NCBI GenBank assembly: GCA_022560215.1
Contig: JADFTO010000028.1
Location: 1-16,587, forward strand
Reading direction: 5' to 3'
Length of the DNA: 16,587 nucleotides
Source of the DNA: Pseudomonadota bacterium
GTDB lineage: Bacteria > Pseudomonadota > Alphaproteobacteria > Rhodospirillales > 2-02-FULL-58-16
Shown: positions 1-6,786 of the stretch, in pieces
Numbering within the stretch: position 1 is the first letter of the stretch
How the letters are laid out: each line of letters opens with the position of its first letter
The notes under the pieces: generated by a model
What the model was told of the DNA's origin: nothing
What the model saw: only the letters and a program-made list of their open reading frames with translations
Databases searched by the model: none
Position numbers and translations under genes: made by a program

Positions 1-1
1 C

Positions 2-628
2 GTCCATTACGACGACGCCCTCGATACCGTGGTAGTGCGCCCGGCCCGGGACACCAACTTCGAGGACAAGCTGAAAAAGAAGACCCTGACGTCGGGATGC
101 GCCCAGGGCACCGTCTTCGGCGACGTGATGGAGAAAATCGACCAGGTCCGCCTGCCCGCGGACGCGGTGCTCCGCACGTCCTGGCTCTATGCCCTGCTCA
201 AGAAGATCAACACCGCCCCCAGCCTGTATCTGGAGGCCGGCGCCATCCACGGCTGCGTGCTCTGCCAGGAGGACAGGCCCTTGATCTACATGGAGGACGT
301 GGGCCGCCACAACGCCGTCGACAAGATCGCCGGCTACATGTACCAGGAGGGCATGGCCGGCGGCGACAAGATCTTCTACACCACCGGCCGGCTGACCAGC
401 GAAATGGTCATCAAGACGGTGCAGATGGGCATCCCCATCCTGATCTCCCGTTCCGGTTTCACCGCCTGGGGGGTGGAACTGGCCGGGGAGACGGGGCTGT
501 GCCTGATCGGCCGGGCCAGGGGCAAGCGTTTCATCGCGCTCGCCGGCGAGGGCCGGATCATCTTCGACACCGACCCGGCCAAGGCCGCCGACGAGCCCGT
601 GCGTCTCCAGCGCAAGGCCGGGCGCTAA
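2..628 (+). CDS. fdhD: FdhD, sulfurtransferase for formate dehydrogenase cofactor (5' end outside window)
   Basis: FdhD passes sulfur from a cysteine desulfurase (IscS) to the molybdenum cofactor of formate dehydrogenase in the cytoplasm; without it the enzyme is inactive. The frame is open from base 2, so the N-terminus is missing: about 208 residues remain of a family usually near 260-280. Family hallmarks are visible: the Thr-Ser-Gly-Cys loop at 89-100, the EDVGRHNAVDKIAG block around 292-333, and the LTSEMV and GIPILISRSG stretches towards the C-terminus. The active loop reads Cys-Ala-Gln-Gly, so only one cysteine is present where E. coli FdhD has a CxxC; a separate CVLC lies at 254-265. 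The stop is 7 nt before mobA, so the two are almost certainly cotranscribed, and both serve the formate dehydrogenase downstream. Confidence 0.93.
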   Translation, partial: VHYDDALDTVVVRPARDTNFEDKLKKKTLTSGCAQGTVFGDVMEKIDQVRLPADAVLRTSWLYALLKKINTAPSLYLEAGAIHGCVLCQEDRPLIYMEDVGRHNAVDKIAGYMYQEGMAGGDKIFYTTGRLTSEMVIKTVQMGIPILISRSGFTAWGVELAGETGLCLIGRARGKRFIALAGEGRIIFDTDPAKAADEPVRLQRKAGR

Positions 629-635
629 GAGAATC

Positions 636-1256
636 ATGGAAAAGGTCGTCGGAGTCCTTCTCGCCGGCGGCCGGGCGCGGCGCATGGGGGGCGGCGACAA
701 GTGCCTGCGGCTCCTGGCCGGGCGGCCCCTGCTTGAGCGCATCGTGGAGCGGGTCCGGCCCCAGGTCTCCACCCTGATCCTCAATGCCGGCGGCGACGGG
801 GGGCGCTTCCGGGCCTATGGCCTGCCCGTGGTGGCGGACACGATCCCGGACTTCGCCGGGCCCCTGGCCGGGGTGCTCACCGGGCTCGAGTGGGCGGCGG
901 ACAACGCGGCCCCTTGGGTGGCGTCGTTCGCCACCGACGCGCCGTTCTTGCCTGAGGACCTGGTGGCGCGCCTGGCCGGGGCCGTCGAGGCCGCCGGCGC
1001 CGACATGGCCTGCGCCACCTCGGGAGGGCGCGCCCATCCGGTATTCGGCATCTGGCCGGTGGGCCTGAAAGACGAGCTGCGCCGCGCCATGGAACACGAA
1101 GACATGCGCAAGATCGACCGCTGGACGGCGCGCTACCACCTGGTCCAGGTTGATTTCCCCTGCCGTCCCTTCGACCCCTTCTTCAACGTCAACAGCCCTG
1201 AAGACCTGGCCCGGGCGGAAGGTATCGTAAGTCCGGAGACGAGGGCGTCGGCATGA
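636..1256 (+). CDS. mobA: MobA, molybdenum cofactor guanylyltransferase
   Basis: MobA joins GMP from GTP to Mo-molybdopterin, giving the bis-MGD cofactor used by the DMSO reductase family, which includes formate dehydrogenase. The 206-residue length is normal. The nucleotide-binding start LLAGGRARRMGGGDK covers residues 8-22, matching the LAGGxxxRMGGxDK consensus. A PDFAGPLAG block sits near residue 70, TDAPFL near residue 100, and the C-terminal FFNVNSPEDL is typical. The ATG at 636 follows a weak purine-rich stretch (aagaga). The stop overlaps the start of the DUF3305 gene as ATGA, which implies translational coupling. The enzyme serves every bis-MGD protein in the cell, but its place here points to the formate dehydrogenase cluster as a main client. 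Confidence 0.94.
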   Translation: MEKVVGVLLAGGRARRMGGGDKCLRLLAGRPLLERIVERVRPQVSTLILNAGGDGGRFRAYGLPVVADTIPDFAGPLAGVLTGLEWAADNAAPWVASFATDAPFLPEDLVARLAGAVEAAGADMACATSGGRAHPVFGIWPVGLKDELRRAMEHEDMRKIDRWTARYHLVQVDFPCRPFDPFFNVNSPEDLARAEGIVSPETRASA

Positions 1257-1765
1257 GGAGCGAAAGCCTTTCCCTCGGCCTGGTGCTCGAAAGGCGGCGC
1301 GTGGACCACCCCTGGCAGGACCACGCCTGGCGGCCGGTGGCCGTGTTTCCGGGGGACCCGGAAGGGGAGCCCTGGCGGGTCTTGAGGGAAGGCGACGGCT
1401 GGGTCCACTACTTCGCCGGGACCCTGGAATTGGAGCTCCACCCCAAGGAAACCGACGGCTATCGGGTCAACCTGTCGCAACAGGTGCCCCTGGTCTTCGT
1501 GGTGCTCAGGCCCGACGAGGAAGACGAGACGGACCACGACGTGGTTCCCTTCCTGGTCACCGCCTGTCCCCACGAGGCCGAAAGCTACATCGAAAGCGGC
1601 GACGAAATCGTCGAGGGCGTGCCCATGCCGGAGGCGGTTCTCGCCTGGGTGACGGACTTCGTCGAGACCCATCACGTGGAGGAGCCCTTCAAGAAGCGCA
1701 AGCGCAAGCCGTATGATCCCCGCAAGGGCGGTTTCGACCAGGGCCGCGGAGGGGGCCATGGCTGA
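1253..1765 (+). CDS. DUF3305 family protein of a formate dehydrogenase cluster
   Basis: This 170-residue cytoplasmic-looking protein has no signal peptide or membrane segment. The N-terminal pattern (LGLVLERRRVDHPWQDHAWRPVAVFPG, split here as residues 8-20 and following) matches the DUF3305 family as I know it: a Trp-rich beta-like start followed by acidic stretches. The middle is strongly acidic (RPDEEDETDHD, about residues 85-95). The C-terminus turns basic (KKRKRK, about residues 147-152) and ends Gly/Arg rich. The biochemical function is unknown. The gene starts inside the mobA stop (ATGA) and its own 3' end overlaps the next gene by 8 nt, so mobA, DUF3305 and DUF3306 are probably made in a coupled way. 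Members of this family commonly sit beside FDH3-type formate dehydrogenase genes, which suggests a role in maturation or electron transfer; that role is inference. Confidence 0.8.
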   Translation: MRSESLSLGLVLERRRVDHPWQDHAWRPVAVFPGDPEGEPWRVLREGDGWVHYFAGTLELELHPKETDGYRVNLSQQVPLVFVVLRPDEEDETDHDVVPFLVTACPHEAESYIESGDEIVEGVPMPEAVLAWVTDFVETHHVEEPFKKRKRKPYDPRKGGFDQGRGGGHG

Positions 1766-2375
1766 GGACCGGGAAGGCCCGCTGGCCCGCTGGTCGCGCC
1801 TGAAGCGCCGCCAGGAGTCGGCGGCCGGGCGCGGCGGCGCGGCGCCCGTGAGCGTGGCGCCGGACCGGGATCCCGCCCCGTCGTCGGCACCGGACGGCGG
1901 GCCGCTAGCCGCTTTGCCGGTCGAAGACCAACCCACCGGGAATGACGCCCAGCCGGTCGAGGACGCCGCCCTGGACCTGCCCCCCATCGACAGCCTGGGC
2001 AAGGATTCCGACTACACTCCCTTCCTCGCCGACGGCGTGCCCGAGAAACTGGCGCGCGCCGCCCTGCGCAAGATGTGGAGGAGCGACCCGGTGTTCGGCA
2101 TCCGGGACGGCCTCGACGATTACGACGAGGACTTCTCCCTCCTGTATAAAATCGTCGACACCGTGACGGCCAAGGCGAAATCGGCCGCGAAGGCCAAAAA
2201 GGCGAAGGAGGCCAAGAAAGCCCAGAAGGCAAAGCCCAAGGAAACCGCGGCCAGGAAGGAGAAAAAGGCCAAGAAAACCAAGAAGGCCGAGCCCGCCAAG
2301 GCGGGTGGCGCCAAGGCGGGACGGCGGAAGAAGGCCGCCGCCGGGAAATCGGCGTCCCCCGGCGCCAAGGCCTGA
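1758..2375 (+). CDS. DUF3306 family protein with Lys/Ala-rich tail
   Basis: I place the start at ATG 1758 (MAEDREGPLARWSRLKRR) rather than at an in-frame ATG at 1713, because family members begin with a short leader followed by a WSRRK-like motif. The product is 205 residues. The N-terminal LARWSRLKRR (9-18), the LADGVPEKLARAALRKMW block (90-107) and RDGLDDYDEDF (116-126) match DUF3306 as I know it. Residues about 30-75 are Pro/Ala/Asp rich and probably disordered. Residues 137-205 are an almost pure Lys/Ala/Gly tail resembling histone H1, which I do not regard as a standard part of the family. The function is unknown. The 8-nt overlap with DUF3305 suggests the two proteins act together. An abrupt 615-nt gap follows. 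Confidence 0.8.
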   Translation: MAEDREGPLARWSRLKRRQESAAGRGGAAPVSVAPDRDPAPSSAPDGGPLAALPVEDQPTGNDAQPVEDAALDLPPIDSLGKDSDYTPFLADGVPEKLARAALRKMWRSDPVFGIRDGLDDYDEDFSLLYKIVDTVTAKAKSAAKAKKAKEAKKAQKAKPKETAARKEKKAKKTKKAEPAKAGGAKAGRRKKAAAGKSASPGAKA

Positions 2376-2544
2376 ATTCCGCGCCCGGCGCACCGCGGCA
2401 ATCGTAGGAGACCACCCCATCCTGTCGAAGGCGACCAGGGTCGGCATCAGCTTCAATATCGTGCTCAAATGGTCCGACATCTACCTGCCGGACCAGGGAT
2501 AAGACGCCACCGGACGGCGCTCCCTGAAGGGCCCCTGTTTGGCG

Positions 2545-2592
2545 TCTCGAATCTGCGACATCTCGAATCTGCGACATATTGTATGTTGTATG
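2545..2592. repeat. Nested perfect tandem repeats (16 bp x2, then 7 bp x2)
   Basis: The unit TCTCGAATCTGCGACA occurs twice head to tail at 2545-2560 and 2561-2576. Two bases later TTGTATG occurs twice at 2579-2585 and 2586-2592. A TATATT hexamer follows at 2596-2601, so the array sits where activator or repressor sites would be expected for a promoter firing towards the formate dehydrogenase operon. No known operator consensus is recognised. Confidence 0.75.
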
Positions 2593-2624
2593 CGGTATAT
2601 TTTACGAATGCGGGTCATTGGGGT

Positions 2625-2750
2625 GGACCCGGTTCCCGGGCCGTGGGACTCCCCCGAGACGACGGCTTGGAACTGTTTGTTTCCAAGGTGTTTGGGGGAT
2701 GGGGACGGCGCCGGCGGCGGCGCCTCGTTCGTCCCCGGGAGGTATCCCGG
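2625..2750 (+). ncRNA. Run of four stem-loops, candidate structured leader or small RNA
   Basis: Four hairpins follow one another. H1 (2625-2642) pairs CCCGG with CCGGG plus two outer G-C pairs around a TTC loop. H2 (2651-2698) has CCCCC pairing with GGGGG at its base and an inner CTTGGAA/TTCCAAG stem (2666-2687). H3 (2701-2736) pairs GGGGACG with CGTCCCC and contains an inner GGCGCC self-complementary pair. H4 (2735-2750) pairs CCGGGA with TCCCGG around a GGTA tetraloop and is followed by AGGTTTAATTT. H3 and H4 share two bases and so partly exclude each other. All four lie upstream of the -35 at 2857, so they would be transcribed only from an upstream promoter. A molybdenum cofactor riboswitch is a tempting idea for this locus, but I cannot confirm the consensus by eye. 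Confidence 0.35.
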
Positions 2751-2856
2751 AGGTTTAATTTCCAGACCTCTTCTCCCGATTTAAAAGGCAGCGCAAATCG
2801 CCGGAAACCCGCACAAAATATAGGGTTTTTGGGAAAACATATTCAAAAAATCGCAA

Positions 2857-2885
2857 TTGACACGTGCCCGAGAAAAGTATGTACT
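2857..2885 (+). promoter_or_regulatory. Sigma70-type promoter of the formate dehydrogenase operon
   Basis: A perfect -35 TTGACA (2857-2862) is separated by 17 nt from TGTACT (2880-2885), which matches the -10 consensus at four of six positions. The region upstream is unusually AT rich for this genome (2751-2856). Transcription would start near 2892 and give an untranslated leader of about 100 nt before the torD GTG. No clear FNR or sigma54 site was found nearby. Confidence 0.55.
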
Positions 2886-2990
2886 ACCCGTAGGGAGGGC
2901 CTTCGTTCAGTATTCGTCCATATCCTTGCCGGACGGAGTGCGAATGAGAGGCAAGTCGCGTCTAACGCGGCGTCATAAGAAGGAGTAATC

Positions 2991-3599
2991 GTGGAGGCAA
3001 ACCTTGCCCACGGTTGCGGTGTCCCCGAAGAGGATATTCTTAGGGCGCGCATTTACGCCTTGCTCGCCCGCCTACTCGCCGCCCCCATCACCGAAGAGGA
3101 CCAGGAGACAATCCGCGCCCTGGAAGGGGACGGGACGGAAATGGGCGCCGCCTTGGGCTCCCTTGCCACCATCGCCGCCAAGACCTCCCTGAAGACGGCC
3201 ACGGACGAGTACGACACCCTTTTCATCGGGTTGGTGCAGGGGGAACTGGTTCCCTACGCGTCTTACTACCTGACCGGTTTCCTGCAGGAAAAGCCCCTGG
3301 CGGAGCTGCGAAGCGACATGGTCCGCCTCGGCATCGCCCGCTCCGATGACCTGGTGGAGCCCGAGGATCACATCGCCGTGGTCTGTGAAATGATGCACGG
3401 GCTGATCACCGGCGCCTTCGGCGAAGCGGCCTCCATCGAAACCCAGAAGGACTTTTTCGATTCCCACATCCGGCCCTGGGCCTGCCGTTTCTTCCAGGAC
3501 CTGGAAGCGGCCGAATCGGCCGTCCTTTACATGCCGGTGGGGACCATCGGCCGCATCTTCATGGAGGTCGAGGTCAAGGCGTTCGAAATGACGGCCTGA
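2991..3599 (+). CDS. TorD/DmsD-family redox enzyme maturation chaperone
   Basis: This 202-residue all-helical protein belongs to the TorD/DmsD/NarJ chaperone family. These chaperones bind the twin-arginine signal of a molybdoenzyme and hold it in the cytoplasm until the cofactor is inserted. The start is GTG 2991, preceded by a strong AGAAGGAG 5 nt away. Family features are the EYDTLFIG segment (73-80), the GELVPYASYYL segment (84-94) and the EPEDH signature (123-127) followed by helix IAVVCEMM. It is the first gene after the 2857 promoter and lies directly before a Tat peptide and Tat-targeted fdhA, so FdhA is the expected client. A 91-nt gap without features separates it from the next gene. 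The exact subfamily cannot be fixed by eye. Confidence 0.88.
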   Translation: MEANLAHGCGVPEEDILRARIYALLARLLAAPITEEDQETIRALEGDGTEMGAALGSLATIAAKTSLKTATDEYDTLFIGLVQGELVPYASYYLTGFLQEKPLAELRSDMVRLGIARSDDLVEPEDHIAVVCEMMHGLITGAFGEAASIETQKDFFDSHIRPWACRFFQDLEAAESAVLYMPVGTIGRIFMEVEVKAFEMTA

Positions 3600-3690
3600 G
3601 AAGGCCGTTTGCAGGCAAGGGAAAGACCTATCAAGACCAAGAAAAGAAGTAACAGAGTTTAACGAGGACAACGAGGACAAGGAGAAACAC

Positions 3691-3882
3691 ATGAGAGACG
3701 GCAAAAAACCCGACTCGCTTCCCCGCCGGGAGTTTCTGAAGGGCTTGACCGTGGGCACCGCCGGTGCCGCCGCGGTGGCCCTGAGCGTAGCCCCGACGAA
3801 GGCCGTGGCCGCCGAAGACAAGGCGTCCGGCTATCGGGAGACGGACCACGTCCGCAAGTACTACGAGCTGGCGCGGTTTTAA
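3691..3882 (+). CDS. Small twin-arginine signal protein of the formate dehydrogenase region
   Basis: This 63-residue peptide begins with AAGGAG 6 nt upstream of the ATG. It carries a complete Tat signal: RREFLKG (R12, R13), a hydrophobic Ala/Val run to about residue 37, and a likely cleavage after Ala-Val-Ala (38-40). Only about 23 residues would remain (EDKASGYRETDHVRKYYELARF, here split across 41-63), too short to be an enzyme. It matches the family described as formate dehydrogenase region Tat target. Its role is unknown. Plausible ideas are a tiny periplasmic subunit of FdhABC, a decoy for the TorD-like chaperone, or a quality-control partner. It lies 22 nt before fdhA in the same operon, so it is probably made in step with FdhA. 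Confidence 0.85.
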   Translation: MRDGKKPDSLPRREFLKGLTVGTAGAAAVALSVAPTKAVAAEDKASGYRETDHVRKYYELARF

Positions 3883-3904
3883 TTAACCTGAACAGGAGAG
3901 AGCA

Positions 3905-6775
3905 ATGCTCACGAAAAAAAGCAGCGGGGTGGCGAATGGCTCCCGTCTGCGGCAATCCCTGGCCGGCGTGATCAACGGCGCCATTGACCGACGCACCTTC
4001 TTGAAGCGTTCGGGATTGGCGGCCGGCGGTGCCGCGCTTGCCTCCACGATGCCCCTCGGCGGCGTCAAGACCGCCAAGGCTCAAGTCGGCGGCAGCGAGA
4101 TCAAGTCGGTGAAGACGGTTTGCAGCCACTGCGCGGTCGGCTGCACGGTCATCGCCGAGGTCAAGAACGGCGTCTGGATCGGCCAGGAACCTGGGTTCGA
4201 CAGCCCGTTGAACCTCGGCGCGCACTGCGCCAAGGGAGCCGCGGTCCGCGATTTCGCCCACGGCGAACGCCGCCTCAAGTACCCCATGAAACAGGTCGGC
4301 GGAAAGTGGCAGAGGATTTCGTGGGAAACGGCCATCAACGAAATCGGCGACAAGATGCTCGATGTCTACAAGACGTCTGGCCCCGATTCGGTTTACTGGC
4401 TGGGTTCCGCGAAACACAACAACGAACAGGCCTATCTGTTCCGCAAGCTCTATGCCTTCTGGGGCAGCAACAACGGTGACCATCAGGCGCGCATCTGTCA
4501 TTCCACCACGGTCGCCGGTGTGGCCAACACCTGGGGCTATGGCGCCATGACCAACAGCATGCCCGACATGCACAACTCGCGGTCAATCTTCATGATCGGC
4601 TCCAACGCCGCTGAAGCTCACCCGGTGGCCATGTTGCACATCCTCAAGGCCAAGGAGCAAAACAACGCGGCGATCATCGTCTGTGACCCGCGCTTCACGC
4701 GTACGGCGGCCCACGCCGACGAATACGTGCGCTTGCGCCCGGGCACCGACGTGGCGCTGATCTGGGGCATCCTCTGGCATATCTTCGAGCACGGCTGGGA
4801 AGACAAGCAGTACATCCAACAGCGTGTCTACGGGATGGATCAGATCCGGGCCGAAGTGAAGAAGTGGACGCCCGAGGAGACCGAGCGCGTCACCGGGGTC
4901 CCCGGCTCGCAACTGAAGCGGGTCGCCAGGACCCTGGCCAACAACCGTCCAGGCACCATCATCTGGTGCATGGGCGGCACCCAGCACACGACGGGCAACA
5001 ACAACACCCGCGCGTACTGCGTGTTGCAGTTGGCCCTTGGCAACATTGGCGTCGCCGGTGGCGGGGCCAACATCTTCCGCGGCCACGACAACGTCCAGGG
5101 CGCCACCGACATGTGCGTGCTTTCGCACTCTCTTCCCGGTTACTACGGCTTGAAGACCGGGTCGTGGAAGCACTGGGCCCGTGTTTGGGACGTGCCTTAC
5201 GACTTCCTCCTCAAGCGCTTCACAACCAAGAAGCTGATGGAGACCAAGGGCTATCCGGTGTCCCGCTGGATCGACGGCGTCCTCGAGGATCCGAAGAATA
5301 TCCAGCTCCAGAAGGACAACACGCGGATCATGGTCTTCTGGGGCCACGCCCCCAACTCCCAGACCCGTCTGCCGGAGATGAGGAAGGCCCTGGTGAAGCT
5401 GGATCTGCTGGTCATCGTCGATCCCTATCCCAACCTGGCTTCGGTATTGTCCGACCGCAAGGACGGCACCTACCTGCTGCCGGCGGCCACCCAGTTCGAG
5501 ACCTATGGGTCGGTCACGGCGTCCAACCGGAGCCTGCAGTGGCGTGATAAAGTGTTCGAGCCTTTCTTCGAATCGAAGCCCGATCACAACATCATGTACC
5601 TGTTCGCCAAGAAGCTTGGCTTCGCCAAGGAGATGTTCAAGCACATCAAGGTGAACGGCGATGAGCCCCTGATCGAGGACATCACCCGGGAGTTCAACCG
5701 CGGCATGTGGACCATCGGATACACGGGCCAGTCGCCCGAGCGTCTGAAGATGCACATGACCGTCCAGCACACCTTCGACAAGACCTCCCTGCGCGCCAAG
5801 GGCGGTCCCGCCGACGGCGAATTCTACGGCTTGCCGTGGCCGTGCTGGGGGACGCCGGAGATGAAACATCCGGGCACCCAAGTCCTTTACGATACCTCCA
5901 TGCCGGTGGCCGAGGGCGGTCTTTGCTTCCGCGCCCGGTTCGGCGTCCAGCGCAACGGCGTCAACCTGCTGGCGGAAGACTCGTATCCCGTGGGATCGGA
6001 GATCAAGGACGGATACCCTGAGTTCTCCATGGCCGTGCTCAAGAAGCTGGGCTGGGACAAGGACCTGACGGCGAAGGAGCGGGCGGTCATCGAGAAGATC
6101 GCCGGCGACAAGACCAACTGGAAGACCGACCTTTCCGGCGGCATCCAGCGGGTCGCCATCAAGCATGGCTGCGCCCCGTTCGGCAACGCCAAGGCCCGCG
6201 CCGTGGTGTGGACGTTCCCGGATCCGGTGCCCTTGCACCGCGAGCCGCTGTACACGCCGAGGCGTGACCTCCTGCCCCAGTACAAGACGTACAAGGACAC
6301 GGTCAACTTTCGCCTGCCGACCAAGTACGAGAGCATTCAGAAGAATGACTTCTCCAAGAAGTTCCCGATCATCCTGACGTCGGGACGCCTGGTGGAATAC
6401 CAGGGCGGCGGCGACGAAACCCGGTCCAACCCGTGGTTGGCCGAGTTGCAGCAGGAGATGTTCGCCGAAATCAGTACCCGCGATGCCAACGACCTCGGCA
6501 TCAGGGACGGCGCGGACATTTGGATCCACTCACCGGAAGGCGGCAAGGTGCTGGTCAAGGCCATGATCACCGAGCGCGTCGCCTCGGGCGTGGTCTTCAT
6601 GCCGTTCCACTTCGGCGGCCGTTGGGAGGGCAAGAGCCTCAGGGACAAGTATCCCGAGGGCACCGACCCCATCGTCTTGGGTGATTCCTCCAACACCTGC
6701 GGCACCTACGGCTACGACTCGGTAACCCAGATGCAGGAAACCAAGGTCACCCTGTGTCGGGTCGAAGCAGCGTAA
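3905..6775 (+). CDS. fdhA: Formate dehydrogenase catalytic subunit (FDH3/FDH-N type, cysteine form)
   Basis: This is the periplasmic molybdenum (or tungsten) subunit that oxidises formate to CO2 at a bis-MGD centre. The ATG at 3905 follows AGGAG by 6 nt. Of 956 residues, 1-59 are a Tat leader (DRRTFLKRS at 28-36, cleavage near Ala59). A [4Fe-4S] site is formed by C73, C76, C80 and C108, followed by K110 as in the family. The metal ligand is C198, encoded by TGT at 4496-4498 in the sequence RICHST and followed by H199; E. coli FdnG has selenocysteine there. The downstream MTNSMPDMHNS and NAAEAHPV segments are strongly FDH-N like, and the C-terminal domain carries the usual cofactor-binding NTCGTYGYDS. 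It is somewhat shorter than FdnG (about 1015 residues). The chaperone and Tat peptide lie upstream, the Fe-S and cytochrome subunits downstream. Confidence 0.96.
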   Translation: MLTKKSSGVANGSRLRQSLAGVINGAIDRRTFLKRSGLAAGGAALASTMPLGGVKTAKAQVGGSEIKSVKTVCSHCAVGCTVIAEVKNGVWIGQEPGFDSPLNLGAHCAKGAAVRDFAHGERRLKYPMKQVGGKWQRISWETAINEIGDKMLDVYKTSGPDSVYWLGSAKHNNEQAYLFRKLYAFWGSNNGDHQARICHSTTVAGVANTWGYGAMTNSMPDMHNSRSIFMIGSNAAEAHPVAMLHILKAKEQNNAAIIVCDPRFTRTAAHADEYVRLRPGTDVALIWGILWHIFEHGWEDKQYIQQRVYGMDQIRAEVKKWTPEETERVTGVPGSQLKRVARTLANNRPGTIIWCMGGTQHTTGNNNTRAYCVLQLALGNIGVAGGGANIFRGHDNVQGATDMCVLSHSLPGYYGLKTGSWKHWARVWDVPYDFLLKRFTTKKLMETKGYPVSRWIDGVLEDPKNIQLQKDNTRIMVFWGHAPNSQTRLPEMRKALVKLDLLVIVDPYPNLASVLSDRKDGTYLLPAATQFETYGSVTASNRSLQWRDKVFEPFFESKPDHNIMYLFAKKLGFAKEMFKHIKVNGDEPLIEDITREFNRGMWTIGYTGQSPERLKMHMTVQHTFDKTSLRAKGGPADGEFYGLPWPCWGTPEMKHPGTQVLYDTSMPVAEGGLCFRARFGVQRNGVNLLAEDSYPVGSEIKDGYPEFSMAVLKKLGWDKDLTAKERAVIEKIAGDKTNWKTDLSGGIQRVAIKHGCAPFGNAKARAVVWTFPDPVPLHREPLYTPRRDLLPQYKTYKDTVNFRLPTKYESIQKNDFSKKFPIILTSGRLVEYQGGGDETRSNPWLAELQQEMFAEISTRDANDLGIRDGADIWIHSPEGGKVLVKAMITERVASGVVFMPFHFGGRWEGKSLRDKYPEGTDPIVLGDSSNTCGTYGYDSVTQMQETKVTLCRVEAA

Positions 6776-6786
6776 GGAGCATAGTT

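Larger units (their letters stand above)
2376..2990 (+). other. 615-nt non-coding interval upstream of the formate dehydrogenase operon
   Basis: No convincing gene lies here. In order it holds: a coding-like stretch ending in a TAA at 2500-2502 without a usable start; a perfect 16-bp tandem repeat and a 7-bp tandem repeat (2545-2592); an AT-rich patch with a TATATT hexamer (2596-2601); four consecutive stem-loops (2625-2750); an AT-rich stretch at 2751-2856; a sigma70-like promoter (2857-2885); and an untranslated leader of about 100 nt ending in AGAAGGAG before the GTG at 2991. Open frames crossing this interval lack a plausible ribosome-binding site and homology I can recognise, and I treat them as chance. 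Confidence 0.6.

Noticed and set aside
2651..2750. Firm call of a Moco riboswitch
   Set aside because: Context fits and hairpins are present, but I cannot match the consensus reliably by eye. It is left as a candidate structured RNA.
2469..2978. A 169-codon + frame across the intergenic interval
   Set aside because: It runs through the tandem repeats and hairpins, has no protein-like pattern and no ribosome-binding site. Its AT-rich second half coincides with the promoter.
4583..6529. A 648-codon open frame on the - strand inside fdhA
   Set aside because: It is exactly antisense to a gene with clear catalytic motifs and arises from GC-biased third positions. It has no ribosome-binding site or recognisable domain.
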